In this document: piece after piece, positions 6,000 to 10,700 of the stretch | Position numbering within the stretch: position 1 is the stretch's first letter | Layout of the letters: each line of letters starts with the position of its first letter | From: Curvibacter sp. | GTDB taxonomy: Bacteria > Pseudomonadota > Gammaproteobacteria > Burkholderiales > Burkholderiaceae_C | Assembly (NCBI GenBank): GCA_003500955.1 | Contig: DNQP01000183.1 | Coordinates: 1-10,700, forward strand | Length of the DNA: 10,700 nt | Reading direction: 5' to 3' | Program-made: the position numbers and the translations under genes | The notes under the pieces: model-generated | Seen by the model: the letters and a program-made list of their open reading frames with translations, nothing else | Database searches by the model: none | Told to the model about the DNA's origin: nothing

Positions 6000-6455
6000 A
6001 TGTCTTCTGACTCCAAGGGGCGCAGTTTTCGCAGGTGGACCAAATACATTCCAACCGGTCCCTTGTCACTCGCCGAGTACGAACATTTCAAGAGCAACCA
6101 AGCTCGGCTGTGGATGGCCATTGGGGTTCTCTTTGCTTACGTGTTGTGTTTTGTCCTACTCGACAACGCGAGAATCGCCTTCGGATTGGCCTTCTCTGAA
6201 CCTGTTCTTGTCCTGGCAATGTTTCCGGTATTCATCTGCCTCATGGTTGCTGGGTTTTCCTATAAATGTCCGCGCTGCGGGGCAACCCCCATGGCAAAGA
6301 CGTTTTCATTCACCACCGCCAGCTTTGAGTATGGAAGCATGGTGGCACTCCTGCCCAAGGCCTGCGGGAAGTGTGGTGTGCAGTTCGTGAAGCCAGCCGG
6401 AGAGGAAACGGGAGAAACATCCGATTCCTCAGTTTCTGGTATCCCTGCGCCGTGA
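6000..6455 (+). CDS. Hypothetical two-TM zinc-ribbon membrane protein
   Basis: A 151-residue protein I do not recognise. Residues 1-35 are polar and basic. TM1 is about 37-55 (LWMAIGVLFAYVLCFVLL) and TM2 about 66-86 (EPVLVLAMFPVFICLMVAG). Straight after TM2 comes a split zinc ribbon: YKCPRCG (Cys90, Cys93) and, 28 residues later, ACGKCGVQF (Cys122, Cys125), then an acidic Ser/Glu-rich tail. Such proteins anchor a small metal-binding knob to the inner face of the membrane; the role is unknown. ATG 6000 is chosen because GAGGGAG lies about 7 nt upstream, although the frame is open back to a TTG at 5883. GC content is visibly lower than in the flanking genes, suggesting acquisition. It stands alone, with its own terminator downstream, next to the purU remnant. 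Confidence 0.75.
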   Translation: MSSDSKGRSFRRWTKYIPTGPLSLAEYEHFKSNQARLWMAIGVLFAYVLCFVLLDNARIAFGLAFSEPVLVLAMFPVFICLMVAGFSYKCPRCGATPMAKTFSFTTASFEYGSMVALLPKACGKCGVQFVKPAGEETGETSDSSVSGIPAP

Positions 6456-6499
6456 GCAGGTCATGGGTATCAGCTACTCATGGGCGCTCACGCAATCAA

Positions 6500-6529
6500 A
6501 AAGCCCCGACTCTCACGAGCCGGGGCTTT
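6500..6529. terminator. Bidirectional intrinsic terminator
   Basis: Arms 6500-6508 (AAAGCCCCG) and 6521-6529 (CGGGGCTTT) pair perfectly over 9 bp. A further CTC/GAG pairing (6510-6512 with 6517-6519) extends the stem after a small internal bulge. Five A on one side (6498-6502) and three T on the other serve both strands. It separates the zinc-ribbon gene (+) from the convergent class V aminotransferase (-). Its loop closely resembles that of the purU terminator. Confidence 0.85.
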
Positions 6530-6551
6530 CTGATTGGAGACGGAAGAAAGA

Positions 6552-7706
6552 TCAGGCCGCCTGCGCCACCTTCTCCACATACCCCAGCTTGTCCAGCGCT
6601 GCGGCCAGTTGCGCCACGCTGCGGTCGGGGTTGTGCAGCTTGTCCAGGCCAAAGAGGCCGATGCGGAAGGTGCTGAAGTCTGCGGGCTCGTCGCACTGCA
6701 GGGGCACGCCGGCGGCGGTCTGCAGGCCCAGGGCCAGGAACTTCTTGCTGTTCTGGATCTCGGGGTCGGTGGTGTAGCTCACGACCACGCCCGGGGCCTT
6801 GAAGCCGTCGGCCGCCACGCTGACGAAACCGCGGGCCTCCATCAGCGCGCGCACCTTGGCGCCCAGGGTGATCTGCTCCTGGCGCACCTTGTCGAAACCG
6901 TATTCCTTGGTCTCGCGCATCACCTGGTCCAGTCGCGCCAGGGCGTCGGTGGGCATGGTGGTGTGGTAGGTGTGGCCGCCGTTTTCATAGGCTTCCATGA
7001 CCTGCAGCCACTTCTTGAGATCAGCCGCAAAGCTGGTGCTGGTGGTGCCGTCGATGGCCTTGCGCGCACGCTCGCTGAGCATGACCATGGCGCAGGCGGG
7101 CGAGCCGCTCCAGCCCTTCTGGGGCGCGCTGACCAGCACGTCCACGCCGGTGGCCTGCATGTCGACCCAAAGGCAGCCGGAGGCGATGCAGTCCAGCACG
7201 AAAAGGCCGCCCACTTCGTGGACGGCGTCGGTGACTTTCTTCAGGTAGTCGTCGGGCAGGACCATGCCGGCCGAGGTTTCGACGTGCGGAGCGAAGACCA
7301 CGTCGGGCTTCTCGGCCTTGATCGCGGCCACGACCTCTTCCACGGGGCAGGGGATCCACTGGGCCTGGGAGCCGGTACCGACGCGGCGCGCCTTGAGCAC
7401 GGTGGCGCTGGCGGGGATGTGGCCCATGTCGAAGATCTGGGTCCAGCGGTAGCTGAACCAGCCGTTACGCAGCACCAGGGCCTTCTTGCCGGTGGCGAAC
7501 TGGCGCGCCACGGCTTCCATGCCGAAGGTGCCGCTGCCCGGCACGAGCACCGAGGACTTGGCCTTGTAGACCTCTTTGAGGATGCCGGAGATGTCCCGCA
7601 TCACACCCTGGAAGCGCTTGGACATGTGGTTGAGCGCTCGGTCGGTGTAGACCACCGAGAACTCGAGCAGGCCGTCCGGGTCCACGTTGGGCAGTAGTGC
7701 GGGCAT
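6552..7706 (-). CDS. Class V PLP-dependent aminotransferase (alanine--glyoxylate aminotransferase-like)
   Basis: A 384-residue class V aminotransferase. Visible motifs: LVPGSGTFGMEA (54-65, phosphate-binding turn), LRNGWFSYRW (79-88), HVETSAGM (141-148), LFVLDCIASGC (168-178, D172 to the PLP ring nitrogen), and SAPQKGWSG (193-201) with PLP lysine K197. It resembles the alanine/serine-glyoxylate aminotransferase group, which transfers amino groups between small amino acids and glyoxylate or pyruvate. The exact donor and acceptor cannot be assigned, and phosphonate transaminase PhnW is unlikely because its N-terminal LTPGPLTT-type motif is absent. ATG 7706 has GGAG about 5 nt upstream. It starts 11 nt after psd ends on the same strand, so the two are probably one transcript, although no metabolic link is obvious. 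Confidence 0.87.
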   Translation of the reverse strand: MPALLPNVDPDGLLEFSVVYTDRALNHMSKRFQGVMRDISGILKEVYKAKSSVLVPGSGTFGMEAVARQFATGKKALVLRNGWFSYRWTQIFDMGHIPASATVLKARRVGTGSQAQWIPCPVEEVVAAIKAEKPDVVFAPHVETSAGMVLPDDYLKKVTDAVHEVGGLFVLDCIASGCLWVDMQATGVDVLVSAPQKGWSGSPACAMVMLSERARKAIDGTTSTSFAADLKKWLQVMEAYENGGHTYHTTMPTDALARLDQVMRETKEYGFDKVRQEQITLGAKVRALMEARGFVSVAADGFKAPGVVVSYTTDPEIQNSKKFLALGLQTAAGVPLQCDEPADFSTFRIGLFGLDKLHNPDRSVAQLAAALDKLGYVEKVAQAA

Positions 7707-7717
7707 AAAAACTCCGT

Positions 7718-8566
7718 TTAAGACAGTGAATCCGCCATTTTCTCACCAAGCCGGATCGGACGGGCGGACGCCCATTCCGGGTTGAAGCCCAGGGCCGTCT
7801 GGGGCCAGAGCATCACGACGGTGGAGCCGAGCAGGAAACGGCCCATTTCGGCGCCTCGTTCCAGTGTGATCCCCTGCCCTTGGTAGTGCCATTCGGTCAC
7901 CTGGGGCCGGCGCGGCGGGTTGACCACGCCGTGCCAGACCGTGGCCATGCTGCCCACGATGGTGGCGCCCACCAGCACCAGCACCAGCGGGCCCTGGGCC
8001 GTGTCGAAGACGCAGACCACGCGCTCGTTGCGCGCGAACAGGCCCGGCACGCCGCGCGCCGTGGTGGGGTTGACCGAGAACAGATCGCCCGGCACATAGA
8101 TCATGCGCGTGAGCGTGCCCCGGCAGGGCATGTGGATGCGGTGGTAGTCGCGCGGGCTGAGGTAGAGCGTGGCGAAGTGGCCGTTCTCGAACCGGGTCGC
8201 CAGCGTGGCGTCACCGCCGACGAGGGCCGTGGTGCTGTAGCGGTGGCCCTTGGCCTGGAAGATCTGGTCGCGCTCGATGGGGCCGAACTGGCTGATGGCG
8301 CCGTCCACCGGGCAGACCCAGGTGGCGTCGGCCAGGGGGCGGGCACCGTCTTTCAGCGCACGGGTGAAGAAGTCGTTGAAGCTGGCGTAGCTGGCCGGAT
8401 CGGGGTTGGCCGCCTCGGCCATGTTGACGTTGTAGCGGCGGATGAAGCGGCGGATGATGCCCGTGGTGATGGCCCCCATCCGCGTACCGGCCACGAGGCC
8501 GGCGAAAGAGGTCAGGGCCTTTTTGGGCAGAAGATACTGCGGCAGCACCGCAAGACGATCGGACAC
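7718..8566 (-). CDS. psd: Phosphatidylserine decarboxylase proenzyme
   Basis: A 282-residue proenzyme with the full set of Psd landmarks: FNDFFTRALKDGARPL (63-78), CPVDGAISQFG (85-95, catalytic Asp88), SPRDYHRIHMPCRG (137-150, catalytic His145), MIYVPGDLFSVNP and, near the end, FLLGSTVVML with LGST at 246-249. Self-cleavage between Gly247 and Ser248 would turn Ser248 into the pyruvoyl group and yield a large beta and a short alpha chain. The enzyme makes phosphatidylethanolamine from phosphatidylserine at the inner membrane. The start is GTG 8566, with AGGTGG about 5 nt upstream. Length matches proteobacterial Psd. It lies 32 nt behind the RND gene and 11 nt ahead of the class V aminotransferase. 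Confidence 0.97.
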   Translation of the reverse strand: MSDRLAVLPQYLLPKKALTSFAGLVAGTRMGAITTGIIRRFIRRYNVNMAEAANPDPASYASFNDFFTRALKDGARPLADATWVCPVDGAISQFGPIERDQIFQAKGHRYSTTALVGGDATLATRFENGHFATLYLSPRDYHRIHMPCRGTLTRMIYVPGDLFSVNPTTARGVPGLFARNERVVCVFDTAQGPLVLVLVGATIVGSMATVWHGVVNPPRRPQVTEWHYQGQGITLERGAEMGRFLLGSTVVMLWPQTALGFNPEWASARPIRLGEKMADSLS

Positions 8567-8597
8567 GGGACCACCTGGGTCAGAATGGGAGGCCGCG

Positions 8598-8603
8598 ATT
8601 ATA
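8598..8603 (-). promoter_or_regulatory. -10 box (TATAAT) for psd
   Basis: On the minus strand TATAAT spans 8603-8598, about 31 nt upstream of the psd GTG. This perfect -10 hexamer includes the TAA stop codon of the RND gene (8601-8599). No good -35 is seen at 16-18 nt spacing, so the promoter would be weak or activator-dependent. Some psd transcription may also come by read-through. Confidence 0.5.
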
Positions 8604-10700
8604 AAGAGCCCTCCCGGCGGCGGCGTAGCAGCCTACCCAACAGGTGTTCGGCATCGTCGACGATGGTGTAGACCGCTGGTATGACCAGCAAGCTCAGCAC
8701 CGTGGACGTGATCAGACCGCCAATGACCGCCACGGCCATGGGGCTGCGAAAGCTCGGATCAGCCGAGCCCCAACCCACAGCCAGAGGCACCATGCCTGCA
8801 CCCATCGCGAGCGTGGTCATGACCACGGGGCGGGCCCGCTTGTGACAGGCATCGAACAGCGCGTTAAAGCGGCTCATGGGGCTGGCCGTGGGCTGGCCAT
8901 CCGGACCAGGATGGCCGCGCCGTGCCTCAATGGCGTACTCAACCAGCAGGATGGAGTTCTTGGTGGCGATGCCCATGAGCATGATCAGGCCGATCAGGGA
9001 CGGCATCGAGAAACCCTGGTTGGCCACCAGCAGACCCACAAAGGCGCCGCCCAGTGACAGCGGCAGGGCCGCGAGGATGGTCAGGGGCTGCAGAAAGTCC
9101 TTGAACAGCAACACCAGCACGATGTAGATGCAGAGCACGCCGGTGAGCATGGCCAGTCCGAAGCTGGCGAACAGCTCGCCCATGACCTCGGCATCGCCCA
9201 GCGCGAGCTGCCGCACCCCCGGCGGCAGATTGCGGATGGATTCCAGACGCGCGACCGCCTCCGTCACCTCACCCAGCGGGACGCCTGAGAGCTCGACCTC
9301 GAAGGTGATGTTGCGCGCGCGGTTGAGCCGGTCGATCACCGCCGGTCCGCCTGAAAGTTCCAGTGTGGCAACCTGGCTGAGCATCACCGGTCCCTTGACG
9401 CCGGGGACTGTCAGACGCCCCAGCAGGTCCAGATCCTGCCTAGCCTGGCCCTCCAGCTTGACCACGATGGGGATCTGGCGCTGGCTGAGGTTGAGCTTGG
9501 GCAGGGACTGGTCGTAGTCGCCCACGGTGGCGATCCGCAGGGTCTCGCCGATGGCGCTGCTGGTCACGCCCAGGTCGGCGGCGCGTGCGAAGTCCGGACG
9601 CACGGCCACCTCGGTGCGCGTCAGGCTGGCGCTGCTGGTCACCGAACCCAGACCGGGAATGGTGCGCAGGTCGCGCTCGACGGCGGCGGCGGCCTCAAGC
9701 AGTGCACGCGGATCCTCACCCGTGAGCACGAGCTGGTACTTCTCGCCCGAGCCGCCCAGGCCCACCCTGCTGCGCAATCCGGGCAGCTCGGCCAGGGCGC
9801 TGCGGATCTGCTGCTCGATGCCCTGCTTGCGGGGGCGCTCGCCGCGTGGCGCAAGCAGCACGGTGAGCGTGGCCTTGCGCACTTCGGAGCCACCTGGTGG
9901 CGCGAAGGGGTCGGAACCGGCCGCGCCGGCGCCGATGGTGGTGTAGACGCTGCGCACATGCGACACCTGCGTGATCAAGGCTCGCGCGGCCTCGGCCGAT
10001 CGCCGGGTCTGGGCCAGCGTGGCGCCCGGGGGCAGCTCCAGATAGACCTGGGTCTGCGAGTTGTCGTCGGGGGGAATGAAGCCCTGAGGCAGGAGCGGGA
10101 TCAGCATGAGCGAGCCCACGAAAAACGCCCCAGCGCCGGCCAGCGTGGTCCAGCGGTGGCGCAGCGCCCAGGCGCTGGCCCGCAGATAGGCGGGCATCCA
10201 GAAGGGGTCGCGGTGCGGCCGCGTGCTGGGACGCATGATGTAGGCGGCCATCATGGGTGTCAGCACGCGCGCGACCACCAGCGAGGCGAACACGGCCAGG
10301 GCGGCGGTCCAACCGAACTGCTTGAAAAACTTGCCCGGGATTCCGCTCATAAAGGCGGTGGGCAGGAACACGGCAATCAGCGTGAAGGTGGTGGCGATCA
10401 CGGCGAGGCCAATCTCGTCGGCCGCCTCCATGGCAGCCTGGTAGGGCGTCTTGCCCATGCGCAGATGGCGTTCGATGTTCTCGACCTCGACGATCGCGTC
10501 ATCCACCAAAACCCCGATGACCAGCGAGAGCGCGAGCAGGGTGACGACGTTGATCGAGAAGCCAAAGTAGTGCATGCCGATGAAGGCCGGGATGGCTGAC
10601 AAAGGCAAAGCCACGGCAGACACGACCGTCGCGCGCGCATCGCGCAGGAACAGCCAGACCACCACGATTGCGAGGAAGGCGCCCTCGTAGAGCAGGGTCA
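8599..10700 (-). CDS. RND efflux pump permease subunit (AcrB/MexB-like), N-terminal third outside window
   Basis: The frame runs off the right edge, leaving 699 residues ending in TAA 8601-8599. Family members have about 1,030-1,050 residues, so roughly the first 340 are missing. From the edge: a TLLYEGAFLAIV segment and VVWLFLRD (TM2 region), then LSLVIGVLVDDAIVEVENIERHL with the proton-relay Asp-Asp pair of TM4 (10498-10503). Next come FMSGIPGKFFKQFGWTAALAVFASLVVARVLTP (TM5/6), PLLPQGFIPPDDNSQTQVYLELPPG (start of the second periplasmic half), and GLIMLMGIATKNSILLVEYA with the conserved TM10 lysine. The tail is PAVYTIVDDAEHLLGRLL. The acidic pair and PPGATLAQT favour the HAE-1 drug/hydrophobe group over heavy-metal pumps, but the substrate is unknown. 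Its membrane-fusion partner would lie upstream, outside the window. Confidence 0.93.
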   Translation of the reverse strand, partial: TLLYEGAFLAIVVVWLFLRDARATVVSAVALPLSAIPAFIGMHYFGFSINVVTLLALSLVIGVLVDDAIVEVENIERHLRMGKTPYQAAMEAADEIGLAVIATTFTLIAVFLPTAFMSGIPGKFFKQFGWTAALAVFASLVVARVLTPMMAAYIMRPSTRPHRDPFWMPAYLRASAWALRHRWTTLAGAGAFFVGSLMLIPLLPQGFIPPDDNSQTQVYLELPPGATLAQTRRSAEAARALITQVSHVRSVYTTIGAGAAGSDPFAPPGGSEVRKATLTVLLAPRGERPRKQGIEQQIRSALAELPGLRSRVGLGGSGEKYQLVLTGEDPRALLEAAAAVERDLRTIPGLGSVTSSASLTRTEVAVRPDFARAADLGVTSSAIGETLRIATVGDYDQSLPKLNLSQRQIPIVVKLEGQARQDLDLLGRLTVPGVKGPVMLSQVATLELSGGPAVIDRLNRARNITFEVELSGVPLGEVTEAVARLESIRNLPPGVRQLALGDAEVMGELFASFGLAMLTGVLCIYIVLVLLFKDFLQPLTILAALPLSLGGAFVGLLVANQGFSMPSLIGLIMLMGIATKNSILLVEYAIEARRGHPGPDGQPTASPMSRFNALFDACHKRARPVVMTTLAMGAGMVPLAVGWGSADPSFRSPMAVAVIGGLITSTVLSLLVIPAVYTIVDDAEHLLGRLLRRRREGSL

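Noticed and set aside
6534..7697. 387-codon plus-strand frame opposite the class V aminotransferase
   Set aside because: Antisense shadow in high-GC DNA; no domain, no RBS, and it overlaps a complete PLP enzyme.
1..10700. CRISPR arrays, tRNA/rRNA genes, integrases, transposases
   Set aside because: No regularly spaced repeats, no RNA-gene hallmarks and no recombinase motifs were seen on either strand, including in the accessory block around 4441-6530.

Overview
The window looks like chromosome from a high-GC betaproteobacterium of the order Burkholderiales, most likely a Comamonadaceae-type organism. The reasons are strong G/C bias at third codon positions, a DUF3108 gene next to a DUF3567 gene (a small family I know only from Burkholderiales), and betaproteobacterial-type housekeeping genes. 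The genus cannot be read from this stretch.

Layout from left to right. (1) Positions 1-2062 hold the 3' end of a DUF3108 gene (+), a DUF3567 gene (+), an AbrB-family membrane protein (-), and cutA (+), which is divergent from the AbrB gene. (2) Between cutA and the next gene is a REP-like palindrome (2072-2124). (3) A beta-alanine/omega-amino acid:pyruvate aminotransferase (-) is divergent from purU (+, formyltetrahydrofolate deformylase). purU ends at a strong bidirectional terminator. (4) Positions about 4441-6530 form an accessory-looking block. It holds a brnTA toxin-antitoxin pair (-) with a readable promoter and operator, a small NAD(P)-binding SDR/TIP30-like gene (+), a decayed copy of the purU 3' end fused to the tail of that SDR gene, and a lower-GC two-TM zinc-ribbon membrane protein (+). 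A second terminator closes the block. (5) Positions 6552-10700 are all on the minus strand: the 3' two thirds of an RND efflux pump gene (its 5' end lies beyond the right edge), psd (phosphatidylserine decarboxylase), and a class V PLP aminotransferase 11 nt behind psd.

How the genes work together. Most are independent housekeeping genes: one-carbon metabolism (purU), amino-acid catabolism (two PLP transaminases), phospholipid synthesis (psd), metal tolerance (cutA) and efflux (RND). psd and the class V aminotransferase are probably co-transcribed from a TATAAT box that contains the stop codon of the RND gene.

The most unusual signal is the second, degenerate purU 3' end at 5756-5838, about 75% identical without gaps over 67 nt to the true purU end. 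Together with the intact end it brackets about 1.3 kb holding brnTA and the SDR gene. This suggests that the block entered at, or was duplicated from, the purU 3' end. I saw no integrase, CRISPR array, tRNA or rRNA. Apart from this scar and the brnTA control region, I see no clearly new multi-gene system.
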